From the NCBI GenBank assembly GCA_002803225.1, contig NXFV01001418.1, positions 1-24,689 on the forward strand: a stretch of 24,689 nucleotides of DNA. The letters are read 5' to 3'. This stretch comes from Gamarada debralockiae. Taxonomy: Eukaryota > Ascomycota > Leotiomycetes > Helotiales > Hyphodiscaceae. The position numbers and the translations under genes are program-made. A model generated the notes under the pieces. It did not search any database and was not told the origin of the DNA. It saw only the letters and a program-made list of their open reading frames with translations. Every line of letters starts with the position of its first letter. Positions within the stretch are counted from its first letter, which is position 1. This document shows positions 11,427-20,778 of this stretch, one piece after another.

Positions 11427-11603
11427 GTACATTTCTTAGGTTCTGTCAAGGTTGATTCATATCTGCCCATTATTAGAGTGTTTCCTTGTGATGCATAGTG
11501 TCGGCGCTCAATCAAAACAGAGTACACTACTCCCTAGGCTTTCTTTTTCTCCTCTTTCTGGTTGTATGCCTGTAGTGGTATTTATTCTGTGTTAATAGTT
11601 GTA

Positions 11604-12572
11604 TTAGAAATAATTTAGATACGGTGCCAGATACAGAGCAACCCAGAGCCAAGGGGAGTTTCGCGAGCTGTGAGACATAACTTTACTCTGAAGACTTGCA
11701 AGCAGGATATTCTTTTATAATCCTCGAATTCTGGCAGAAGTGGAACATATTTCTCCGGAGTGTACATACTGAGTGCAGGCAAAGCGTCCGCAGTTGTCTT
11801 GAGATAACTGTGGACATCTTCATCATGCTCAAGGTCTCCCATTGGAGCACCAGCTGCGATGTCCATGATCGTATCGAGAATGAAGTACTGGGCTTTTGTA
11901 CAAGCCAAATGGCCGGATGACAGATCCGGAAGATACATACTTGGTTCGGATAAGGTCAACGAATTTAATGATTTTTGGTGGATGGTGTGTTCTAAGGTGA
12001 TGTTTTCCTTGCCCAGATACTACGAATGGCAATTAGCAGGCAGTACATCTAGAAGGATCTCTCCATCGCATACTCCGTTATTCATCTGAGCTCGTCGTTT
12101 CGTATGCGCCTTGTCGTCCAGCATCGAGAAGACATTGCCCGTACCGGGAGCGAGTCTAAATGCAAGATACCAATCTGATCTCACATAAGGGGATCTCGCA
12201 GCGCCCATACGCCCCAATAGCTCCCGATCAGTTGTGATCAGCATGTTTGGTGCAATTCTTGTGAGTGATCCTGTGAAAATATAATTAGCATCACAATCAG
12301 CAAAGATGTTTAAAAACTCTTACCATATTGTTTGGCCACTTTGTAGAACTCTAGATGGGATTGTTTCCCCAGACTGCTCTCACGAGCCGGAGGCTGGACC
12401 ATCCTACCCGCGCGGCCCAGGGATATGAGAGGTCTCCGATAAGAAAGATATGGATGAATAGAATACCATGCTACAAAGAGGATATCAACGGCGAATCTCA
12501 AGTTGTACAGCTGCTCAGCAGTAGAAGAAAAACCATGACCGTAAGGCTGGGGGTTGAAGAGCTCAAGCGAGG
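11604..12572 (-). pseudogene. Cytochrome P450, truncated and frameshifted
   Basis: Reading the minus strand: a membrane-anchor-like stretch (RFAVDILFVAWYSIHPYLS), the proline hinge HIPGP (12413-12427, in another frame), HLEFYKVAKQYG, GSLTRIAPNMLIT, RSPYVRSDWYLAFRLAPG, DNVFS-like GNVFSMLDDKAHTKRRAQM, GKENITLEHTI, then KAQYFILDTIMDIAAGAPMG and DVHSYLKTTADALPA. This is the N-terminal half of a fungal secondary-metabolism P450, from hinge to about the F helix. Introns at 12271-12323 and 12020-12073 have good sites. The I-helix, ExxR and heme-binding cysteine region are absent: the match ends near 11604, about 180 bp from the convergent MFS stop codon. Two pairs of frame changes (around the hinge, and near 11972/11904) are described under findings. 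It cannot make an active enzyme. Confidence 0.82.
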
Positions 12573-12828
12573 CCTGCAGTACTTATCATGGGGGACGGGA
12601 ATGGATTTGGGGATGAAGATAACAGGAATGATTAAACAACCTTGAAAGGCTGCCTCTTTATTGTGCTCCAGGGCGGAAGGTGCATTCAGCAGCGGAGACA
12701 TCATCCTTTTAGGGATCGGTCGTGCATGAGCGGGTTCAATCCCACAGCAAACCAGGGCTTTTCGCCAACGAGGGAAAAATGCCACGCCAAAAACAACAAA
12801 TGTATTTGAACAATCAGTTCGAGAGCCT

Positions 12829-14349
12829 TTATCCTACACTTACATCCCCTAGGCGTTGCATCCCACCGTAAGTCGCAATTCCTCTGCTCAAGCTATTTAA
12901 TATATGCATGATGTCCCCGCAGATAAGATTGACAAGCCTCTCTTTAATGGCCCCTTCTAACCACGTAGCACAGATGGTAAGCGGTCCACCAGCAACACTG
13001 ACCACATTGAAGCTGACCGCTGGTCCAGTACCCATCCCAGATTGTGAGAAGATCATCTTCTCAATCTTCCACTTTTCTTCCTCCGTCCCGTTCGTGAAAG
13101 CACCGATGTTCGAGACTTCGAATGTCTCGAGCCGAGGTTTCCCAACATGAGATTTGAATGCTTTGTGAAGATCATTCGAAAGGGGGATTAATCCTACCCA
13201 ATGGTCCTTTGGTAATTTCCCCAGCTCGGCGGTTATTGATGCTGAGAATGCTCTCGCCATTTGCCAGATTTGGTCGGTGAGTTGCGCATCAGTCATGCTC
13301 GAGCGAATCTTCGATAGGGTTTTCGGGAAATATGGAATTGAATATCCCCATGCAAAAGAGCCTATTTCGTCCCTTGAGGGCTCATCGAGGAGGTGGCGTA
13401 GGGAGTATGGCGTTCCTGCGTCGAACCTTCTCGCTTCTGGAACATGAGATGTCAATGACACCACGATGATTCCATGAAGAAGACCCGTCAGCTTAGCATG
13501 CTGGCGGCGACACGCAGCGAGGATCAATGCTAGCTGATAAGAACCAATTGAAAGTATTTTTGATCGAGATTTGTAATTTTGAATGTGTCCGAGAGAGCAG
13601 AGATCGGGTGTCCAAGGTGGGGTGTTTCTAGGGCACTTCATCCAGGCCGGTTTCTTTGCTTTCCAAATCTCTCGTATGACGAATGGCAATGAGACTTTGA
13701 ACTCGATTTGCTTTTCAAGTGGTGCATGAAGAGTGATGTCTTTTGGAATCTTGATTTGGCCATCAGGATTCTCGATTATGGTGCTTGAATTGAGAGCTTC
13801 AAGAAATGACCCATGGAAGATCAAACCACTGACTCCATCGGCAAGAGCATGATGGTAGGCGAAGACGATGTCGAACGTGTAGTTGGAGGAAGGCATTGCT
13901 TTGGATTGAACCACAATTACTTTCCATGGAGGACGACAGTATAAATCAGGCCATAGTTGGCTATGCTGACGTTCGAGGATATTCTCTAAAGCCGCGTTGT
14001 ATTCGCCCGGGGTAAACGCAATAATGTCTCGATATTCAATGCATTCCGAAAGGTCGATCGAGTCGAGTCGGACGAATGCCGGTACCTCTGTATCCTCGCC
14101 CACAATACCGACACACAAAATCGAATGTTTGAGGACGACCTTTGTAAGAGAACTTTCAATGAGAAATGCAAGACTGCGGGCATCAACTTTTGTCGTGTAC
14201 CCCGCTGTAACAGCGACACATCTATAATATCCATGAAAATGCTTAATAGTGCTAAACTTTTCTCTATAAAATTGGTCAGTACGGAGGTAATCAGTTCATA
14301 GATTTTTTCTTCGATCCTGTACTTACACATCCCCAACCTGTCTCAACAT
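12829..14349 (-). CDS. Alcohol acetyltransferase (AATase)-like acyltransferase, 485 aa
   Basis: Two exons on the minus strand: 14327-14349 (ATG plus seven codons) and 12829-14263, with a 63-bp intron from GTAAGT to TATAG. The long frame alone would miss the first 56 residues; splicing gives an N-terminus of the form LRQVGDVEKFSTIKHFHGYY, which fits the start of the fungal AATase family (PF07247-like). The HHxxxDG acyl-transfer motif is present as HHALADG (residues 145-151), and VSNIGAF near the C-terminal third matches a conserved strand. The family moves an acyl group, often acetyl from acetyl-CoA, to an alcohol or other acceptor. No breaks are seen. It lies upstream of the P450 pseudogene on the same strand, which suggests a former role in decorating a metabolite. 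The acceptor is unknown. Confidence 0.85.
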
Positions 14350-14916
14350 TTTGATGTATCAAGGCCCTGTTTACTGAAGGCAACCGAAGGATGACAACTG
14401 CATAGATGTACAGGTTGACTACAAGTTCAGTGCCTCAATACAAATTCAGAATCTACTTCTGTCGTGTTGGGAAACAACAATATTAGATTTGCTTTCCCAA
14501 TGCAGAAATGTCTCAAGGCAAATCCCCAATGGGCCGTGTCTTTGTCTCAACCTCGAGCATGGGCCAATCATGTACGGAGGTATCTCCACAAATGAGATAA
14601 AAGAGACAAAGAGCATGCCGATTAGCAAAGGCATTATGTACTCTCCGTAACTTGTGCTGGTTGCTAAATCCGGAGAGCAGTAAAATGTAACAACGTGGGC
14701 AATTGCGGGGTGAAGGGCCACTTTTTCCTGACTCCGCAGGAAAGCTCGACGCGTCAAAAACCTCTTTCACAACAAAAACAACTCAACTAACACGTTAAGA
14801 TCAATCTGCATCCTTATCAGATCGAGCTAAACTGTCAATATTGGCGGGTATCACGGAACAGATGAGAGTGAAGCATCTATGAACGGCTAAATCAAAGCGA
14901 CAGGTCATTTTGGGGC
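14350..14916. other. Upstream region of the acyltransferase, no gene seen
   Basis: Only short overlapping minus-strand frames without recognisable protein features occur here. It presumably holds the acyltransferase promoter, but I could not identify a convincing TATA or CCAAT element. Confidence 0.5.
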
Positions 14917-14942
14917 GTCGCGCTGCACTCGCGTTACGCGAC
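14917..14942. repeat. CG-rich hairpin
   Basis: GTCGCG at 14917-14922 and CGCGAC at 14937-14942 are inverted, with an inner CGCG-TTA-CGCG palindrome. This CG-rich island stands out from AT-rich surroundings and is the first of three stem-loops before the copia stub. Confidence 0.55.
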
Positions 14943-14990
14943 AGTGCCTGATAGACTCTAAGTGGATGAGGGACTTGACGGGATCTGGTT

Positions 14991-15100
14991 GAACCATAGT
15001 AGCTAAAAGCGCCACCATAGTACAGAATCACGCTAGGGATTCTCTCATTTTTCTCTACTATGGATGAGCTCTTGTGGCGTAATTCTGTACTATGGTTGAG
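14991..15100. repeat. Nested inverted repeat built on ACCATAGTA
   Basis: The motif ACCATAGTA occurs twice forward (14993 and 15014), and two close versions follow in reverse (ending 15063 and 15096). The best arms are 15014-15033 and 15077-15096, 20 bp with one mismatch. It would fold into a strong stem-loop and may be a remnant of a miniature inverted-repeat element; no target-site duplication was confirmed. Confidence 0.65.
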
Positions 15101-15161
15101 TGATTTGACTATTCTTAATGTAGAGTTAATTTCCCCGGGTCCCAGCGCGCTTAGGGTAGAA

Positions 15162-15233
15162 AAAAAGCGCTATCAGCGTAGAATAACGCCATATTATTAA
15201 TTTTAGCGCGTTTCTCTACGCTGACAGAGCTTT
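15162..15233. repeat. Inverted repeat with 20-bp arms
   Basis: Arms at 15163-15182 and 15214-15233 match at 18 of 20 positions, separated by about 31 bp of AT-rich sequence. The right arm ends just before the homology to the copia 3' end begins at 15247. Confidence 0.65.
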
Positions 15234-15246
15234 TGACTACGGTGAT

Positions 15247-15497
15247 ATGTTGCTAAATACAGCTAGATTGGATTATTTTCCTTGCTTTGTTATACGCTCT
15301 TTCAAGCTGTCTATCTCCTTTACGTTCAATTCTATAGGTTAATCGATGTCTCTAACCTGGGGGTGTGTCAGACGATCTGGTTGCTATGGCAATAGTTGTG
15401 TACACATATTTCGGGTTCTGGCAACCCTCCAATTCTTCTTTCCTTAGAGATATATCAATATACATGATTTTACTATACAATATCGTCTGATTCGACA
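15247..15497 (+). mobile_element. 3' stub of a second copia element (3' UTR, polypurine tract, LTR)
   Basis: Positions 15247-15365 match 4699-4833 closely over the 3' untranslated part (shared segment GATTATTTTCCTTGCTTTGT) and include a short G run just before the LTR. The LTR, 15366-15497 (132 bp), begins TGTCAGA and ends CTGATTCGACA like the first one but has a different, shorter middle. No coding region remains, so this is a truncated relative, not a full second copy. Confidence 0.85.
15366..15497 (+). repeat. Short LTR variant (132 bp)
   Basis: TG...CA ends are intact and equal to those of the 238-bp LTR at 4834-5071; the interior is mostly unalignable by eye. It represents a different LTR subfamily or a copy with a large internal deletion. 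Confidence 0.75.
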
Positions 15498-16260
15498 GGA
15501 GCGCCTGTATTTATAGCATAGCCAAAACAAACAAACAAACAAGCCCTATGAATTAAAAAAAAAATTAAAAAAACACCCCCAGGAGCCATACGCCCCCAGG
15601 ATCTTTCTCCCAGGAACTACAACGGTCCTAGGATAAATAAGCTCAGCCACGGGCAGGTCAGCCACAGACATGTTCTGTTGCATATTAAGGAAGAAATCAA
15701 AAACATATTTATTTCGCCACGCTTTACGTGCTATCAAGCACCTGGACAGGGTCTACAAGCCTCGGCGCTAGTATTTCGGCCAGTGCCGCTCCCAAACCCG
15801 AATAATGCAATAGCCCGTGTCGATTCAAATCCAATGCTTGGTTTAGCCAATTTGTAGGATAATAATATTACAGATGGTACAGTAAACTACGAAACCGGCT
15901 TTCACTCATCCATGGATTGGTGATCTGAAGTGTTTTCGTCCAGCTGGACCACGACAGCTTGAGATTACTTTAGCTGAAGGCGAGATGTATTCGGCGAGGC
16001 TTCACCTAGGTATATTCTCGATTACCCCAAATCCGGATTACATTTTTGGAATCGCACAGTATTGTTTTTAGATTTATTATTTCTGTTCGATATAAAGTTC
16101 TTTGAATGTCTCAAGTAAATGATCATATATCCATGCACGTGACCATTTCTTAAAAGCCCGGCATTCTCTCTTCTCAGATCTCCAGAACTTGAGCTTGGAG
16201 AAGTCAGAGCCGCTTTCATCTCTACAAACTCTAAAAATCCCTTAGACAATCACTACAAAA
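15498..16260. other. Non-coding stretch, low-complexity
   Basis: No supported gene. It holds a short AAAC microsatellite (about 15526-15541) and A-runs at about 15555-15575. The minus-strand frames here show no recognisable protein. Confidence 0.5.
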
Positions 16261-16316
16261 CTTCGAACCACAAACTTCGAACCACAAACTTCGAACCACA
16301 AACCTTCGAACAGCAA
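16261..16316 (+). repeat. 14-bp tandem repeat, three perfect units
   Basis: The unit CTTCGAACCACAAA is repeated exactly at 16261, 16275 and 16289, followed by a degenerate fourth unit. There are no spacers, so this is a simple minisatellite and not a CRISPR array. Confidence 0.85.
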
Positions 16317-16450
16317 GAATTACGAACTAAACCTCTCACAACAGTACCCACAATACATCCGGAGAGCTAAACGACGACAATATTCACTCTACGAACACCA
16401 ACCCTTCTACCGTCTCACGCTCCCCCCAACCGGCTTATATTATCTTCCTT

Positions 16451-16766
16451 ATGCCTTCGTACTTCTTAGCTTGCTAAGAAGAAGAAGGGACTTCGAAAAG
16501 CCTTACCAAAACTTTCGACACCAAACCCCGGGTATAAGTTAGTCTGGCCCGATTTCATTTCCTGTGACTTTTCACACGTGACTATTATCTTAGCCTTATC
16601 TGTAGATTATGCCTTTATACTTCTTAGCTTACTAAGAAGAAGAAGGGGCTTCGAAAAGCTTACCTGGATACTTCCAATACTGAAAACCGGGTATAAGTTA
16701 CGCCGACCTGATTTCATTTCCTGTGACTTTTTGTATGTGACTATTATCTTAGTCTTATCTAGGTTA
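16451..16766 (+). repeat. 158-bp direct tandem duplication with internal hairpins
   Basis: Copy 1 (16451-16608) and copy 2 (16609-16766) share ordered blocks: ATGCCTT, CTTCTTAGC, CTAAGAAGAAGAAGG, CTTCGAAAAGC, CGGGTATAAGTTA, GATTTCATTTCCTGTGACTT and GTGACTATTATCTTAG. Each copy has a palindrome (16462-16481 in copy 1). The copies have diverged mostly by transitions. It may be part of the 5' LTR or leader of the gypsy remnant that follows. Confidence 0.75.
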
Positions 16767-17134
16767 GTATTATCTTAAGTTAATGAATAGGTTGATATTC
16801 TATAGTTGTTTACTGTGATAGCGCTAGCGTCACATGGTACGTGGTTTGTGTATCAGGGGTTAATATTACATTGTCAGCTGTAGATAGCTTCCTTCTTCAT
16901 CTGTTGTTCGAGTTAATTGAGGGCTGTTCCTGTTTATAATTATGTTTTGAAGCTAACTGTGATATTACGGCAGATCCTTTAGTTGAGGCTATTATATCAC
17001 GTCTTGTTTTGTTTATGATCTTGATCTTGATTATAACCCCCTTGACCATTTGACCCCTTTTTTATGCCTCTCTTGTATGACTCCGACTTAAGTCGATATA
17101 ATCTATCTATATCTACTTTGTTTTACTCTGTGAA
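16767..17134 (+). other. AT-rich leader of the gypsy remnant, possible LTR/5' UTR
   Basis: No gene. The position immediately before a retrotransposon gag start suggests LTR and leader sequence. I cannot place LTR ends or a primer-binding site with confidence. Confidence 0.4.
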
Positions 17135-17539
17135 ATGGATGCTCTGTGACAAGAATTTAGCTCGACAATCGCCGAGCTTCGAGCTGAAATACAATAACAA
17201 CGCGATGAAATAAACCTCCTTTAATCAAGAGCCCCCTGACTAAAGCCTTCTCTCCTAGACCCTGAAAAATTCTCTGGACATGTATATAAGTACGACACAT
17301 AGCTCCCTTCGATTAAAGCCAAGCTACGAGTCGATGGACAGTCAATTGGAGATGTGGTGGCACAGTTCTATTATGTGTACTTGAATCTCGAGAGTCATGT
17401 ACAAGCCATGGTCCTTCCACAACTAGGCCAAGCAGAAGAATTGAACATCTGGGACTATACAACAATTCTCGACCAGCTTACGCGCGTATACGATAACCCG
17501 AATAAGGTGCAGGAGGCAGAAGACAAGCTCATGGTGTGA
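17135..17539 (+). pseudogene. Ty3/gypsy-type Gag N-terminus, remnant
   Basis: One frame from the ATG at 17135, broken by TGA, TAA and TAG codons in its first half and ending at 17537-17539. Recognisable pieces are a coiled-coil-like start (IAELRAEIQ), LLDPEKFSGHVYKYDT, then IKAKLRVDGQSIGDVVAQFY, LESHVQAMVLPQL and ILDQLTRVYDNPNK. This pattern (D-P-x-K-F-x-G followed by a helical capsid-like domain) is typical of fungal Ty3/gypsy Gag. Nothing of protease, RT or integrase follows, so the element was truncated soon after the capsid region. Confidence 0.7.
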
Positions 17540-18483
17540 TCATGTGATTTTAACCCTTTTCGCCTAATAATCGCTCTACTATCTTGATATTTTTGGGACT
17601 TTTTTAAGCCATGACAGCTATTTAATCACTAGCCCTTTTCTTCTGAGAGTACGAAGGCTTCGTGCGAGCCGCAGGCTGGCACCCTTCTCCTTATCGCCAT
17701 ACTCATCTTCGATCTCTACCTAACCTCCTTCGTGTTAGGCTCGCTCCAAGCACAGAACGAATTTCTCCTCAGAGAGAACAGCGATTTGTTAGTCGAACTG
17801 GCCTGGTAGAAAGCTACGAGGGGGGAGAAGGGTAGGGGATCTGCGAAACGATCTTGGGGTTAAGGCAGTAGAGTGTGAATCCAGAATGGTGGAGAAAGAC
17901 TTAAGGCAGGCTGTGAAATCATTGATTGGGCTTACGAATTTGACGGCTATAGTCTGCTTCGCAATGACATATAATTATAATCAGAGGCCATGAGCTCTTT
18001 AAGTACTTCAACACTTAGGCATTGGCTTCTTTGTGAAATGATAACAGACTCATGTAAGTTCGTCGCAGCCCTCAAATTTACTGACAACAACGCTCATGGA
18101 TAAATTTGTGACCTCGTGACAATCAGAAACCAAAAGCTGGCACTTCCCGGTGGCGCGTCTGAGAAACTCTTGGCAGCCACACAATTTGTGGTTGAATGTT
18201 GGGAATGGCATGTCACTGGCTGAGACACCTGTAAGTCAACGAATAAAATGTAACATTTTCCTGATCAAGCTAGGCTTTATGACAGAGGTCTATTCTCAGA
18301 ACTTCATCACTCTCAGCTGAATCCTTTTCAACTGACGGCACCCAATATTTTCGAGAATCTTTCCTTCCAAATCGTATTTGTTCGTGTTTCTCGTGGTCTT
18401 GAATTGGGTCGCACACTGGCTTCCAAACAATAGTCAACTATTAACGTCTCGAGTTGAATATCGAACTCTGCGGCTGTCTCGAA
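17540..18483. other. Region between the gag remnant and the membrane-protein gene
   Basis: No complete gene. An ATG-less open stretch at 17633-17809 (about 58 codons) contains a coiled-coil-like segment, LQAQNEFLLRENSDLLVELA, and may be a transposon fragment. The last few hundred bases presumably hold the promoter of the gene starting at 18484. Confidence 0.4.
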
Positions 18484-20199
18484 ATGAAAACACAGTTTTC
18501 ATCGAAGGTTGTAGAGGTGGGAGCCTCGCACGATGAAGGTATCCCAGTCGCAACCACCACGGTATCTTTTCGTGGCACTATGGACTGGCTTCTAGCAACC
18601 TGCAGCATAATTCTCATGATTTGTAGCAGTTTGATGATTGCAAATGGCACCTGTTCAAAGCGCCATGCCACATCGGTCGATTCTGCAGTATGCATTGGTG
18701 GTCATCTCTCTCTGCAGGCTTGGTTGGCTATTGTCGGAGTCGAGTACTCTTTGCTTGGGACTATGGTATTACCTCGAACAGCTTCAGTATTCATATCGAA
18801 ATATCTCACAAACCGACTCACTAAGGATGGGTTGCCCTTATCAACATTATTCAATCTTCACCCGAGCGCTCCTGTGAAGACTCAGCTGCAATGGGGAATA
18901 AAAAGAGTCGTTATTGTCCGAGTCCTTGTCGTCTTATTAGCTGGAACTGGGAGCATCCTGTACAAGTTTTCCTTCGCACGTGTCGACATGCCAGGAATCT
19001 TCAACATACCACCGGCACCACACTATGAATATGGCGGCCTACAATGGGAAACCACGACCCCATTTGGAACCTCGGATATCCTATATTCTCCCGTTTCTGT
19101 CAATCTTCTCGAAGTGCTTCAAAACTCTGGTCAAGGAAATGGATCCTCCATTCTCCACCTACCAGGGAATTCCTCTACTTATCCAGTAGGTGAAAAGCTT
19201 ATTCTAGGACCAAAACTGAATACAACCTCTGCCAAACAACTTTTGGAGGGATCAGTTCAATCTTGCGTACCATACAGCTATTCTCGTCATACTATCACCT
19301 ATAATATCGGGCTTACCTATGATTCATACCCCCTTATTGAGGATGTTCCATACAACAACGGTGTTAGATTTCTCGCACTCGGCAATATTACGAACTATCT
19401 TCTTGATATTACCTCTTCTCCTCAAGGTACCCTTCAAGCATTCTGTGCAGACGGCCTTGATGCCACAAAGCCAGGGAACGGGCATCGATACAATTCCTTA
19501 ATAGAAGTCGATACGAAAATATGCAAAGGATACACTTCTTGGAACACCAGCAACTATAATAGCAACTCTTCATACCAGGAATACTTTTTCCAGGAGCCTC
19601 AGGATATTGGGTGCATCCCGGAAACCTTTGACGTTGCCTCTTGGAATGCATCTGGTAGCTCGTCTACCGCACAAGGGTTCATCCAAGCCTTTGTAGGAAC
19701 ATCGGATTATTTCAAATCTCAAGTGGTTGAGATTATTATCGCTACGTTAGACCATGAGGATATTCTCCAAAGTGAGGCTTTCAGAAATCTTGACGGCGCA
19801 ACTACATTCAAGACTGTACCAGACGTGTGCTCGGGGTTTTCACCCACCGAAGCCGAAGAAGTGGCTGAAGGCATGATAATAGACAACGGCACAGGGATGA
19901 CGCTGCTGGGCATGGTGTTGCAGGGAATAGCTTTATTTATTGCAATCATGGGAATCGCGGTCTTATTCTGGCCTGCTCTGCCTCTACTTGGTGAATGGCC
20001 AGCGCAATGGCTCGGACTCATGAGGGGGGTGAATCAGGAGATGGTCCTGCAGGCGCTTAGAGGAACCTCAGTGGGCCAAAACGCAGTGAAAGGTGGCGAT
20101 CGTCTGTTTTTGACATCTAACAACCAGGATAGTGGCTGCAGAAATCTTGTATTTTCTGTCGAGAAGGGTGAGATTATGAAGGGGCAGATCTATGAGTGA
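18484..20199 (+). CDS. Multi-pass membrane glycoprotein, 571 aa, unknown function
   Basis: A single uninterrupted frame; I start at the first ATG (18484), because the longer frame would need a TTG. Predicted from hydrophobicity: TM1 about 34-53, TM2 78-97, TM3 141-160, then a roughly 310-residue ectodomain, and TM4 about 471-501 followed by a 70-residue tail. The ectodomain has many N-glycosylation sequons (NGS 219, NSS 229, NTT 246, NIT 301, NTS 354, NSS 361, NAS 388) and cysteines at 261, 321, 347, 377 and 449, as expected for a luminal or extracellular fold with disulfides. No transporter, enzyme or receptor motif is recognised. Its long clean frame contrasts with the decayed elements on both sides and argues for selection. 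It is intronless, unlike the transporter and acyltransferase genes. Confidence 0.8.
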   Translation: MKTQFSSKVVEVGASHDEGIPVATTTVSFRGTMDWLLATCSIILMICSSLMIANGTCSKRHATSVDSAVCIGGHLSLQAWLAIVGVEYSLLGTMVLPRTASVFISKYLTNRLTKDGLPLSTLFNLHPSAPVKTQLQWGIKRVVIVRVLVVLLAGTGSILYKFSFARVDMPGIFNIPPAPHYEYGGLQWETTTPFGTSDILYSPVSVNLLEVLQNSGQGNGSSILHLPGNSSTYPVGEKLILGPKLNTTSAKQLLEGSVQSCVPYSYSRHTITYNIGLTYDSYPLIEDVPYNNGVRFLALGNITNYLLDITSSPQGTLQAFCADGLDATKPGNGHRYNSLIEVDTKICKGYTSWNTSNYNSNSSYQEYFFQEPQDIGCIPETFDVASWNASGSSSTAQGFIQAFVGTSDYFKSQVVEIIIATLDHEDILQSEAFRNLDGATTFKTVPDVCSGFSPTEAEEVAEGMIIDNGTGMTLLGMVLQGIALFIAIMGIAVLFWPALPLLGEWPAQWLGLMRGVNQEMVLQALRGTSVGQNAVKGGDRLFLTSNNQDSGCRNLVFSVEKGEIMKGQIYE

Positions 20200-20778
20200 A
20201 AATTTCTAGAAAGAAATGGCGACAGAACACTTTAAGTCTACTAATTTGAGGAAGGGAGAAACAAACTTAGGACAGAATAACTGAGCCAATAAGCGTTAAT
20301 GTTCCTTTAAGCTGATTTTGCAGCTCAATTTTGAAGATTGCTTATTGTATGACTTTGTAGATCGGGCGGAGCATGTAGTGACTTTTCGACTTCTAGATTT
20401 GAATCGCTAAAGTTTTAAGGGTCTGTGTCGCTAAAGTGATGCTCTGATCGCTAGTTACTGGCCCTCCCTTCATCGCTAAATTATCTTCCTACTTTTTTGG
20501 CCACCCCTGAATCCACTGAATTTACAGTTACTGCGTCGCCCGTGGTACGTCGGAATATTACCCTTATACCGCGTCTTACCGAAAACGGCAAAGCTCGTGC
20601 AAGGATTGGCTAAAAGGTGGGGCTAACTTTTTAAAAGAGAGTGTTTTCGAAGTTTACTGTAGCGTCGATCCTACTGTGTACGTTGGAAATTCCTTGGTAG
20701 CAGATTTATTGGGAGTGGATATGACATTTGCTGTTTTTTATGAGCGTCGTGTATATATTCTGTCACGCGACTTACGAT
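20200..20778. other. Intergenic region with iterated TCGCTAAA motif
   Basis: No gene. The octamer TCGCTAAA occurs at 20404, 20428 and 20473, with a variant TCGCTAGT at 20448, so four sites sit within 77 bp at 20-25 bp spacing. The rest shows nothing I can interpret. Confidence 0.55.

Noticed and set aside
12733..12743. tRNA B-box-like GGTTCAATCCC
   Set aside because: No matching A box or cloverleaf arms were found at proper distance.
12711..12790. Minus-strand open stretch containing GEKPWFAVGLNPLMHD, just after the acyltransferase stop
   Set aside because: Protein-like in look but too short, without start, and I could not join it to the P450 fragment or any family.
14446..14770. Overlapping minus-strand frames upstream of the acyltransferase
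   Set aside because: Two different frames overlap the same DNA, neither with motifs or splice support.
16261..16316. Possible CRISPR-like repeat
   Set aside because: Units of 14 bp abut directly with no spacers; a eukaryotic minisatellite.
17670..17835. 10-bp inverted match ACCCTTCTCC / GGAGAAGGGT
   Set aside because: Too short and too far apart (about 140 bp) to be more than chance.
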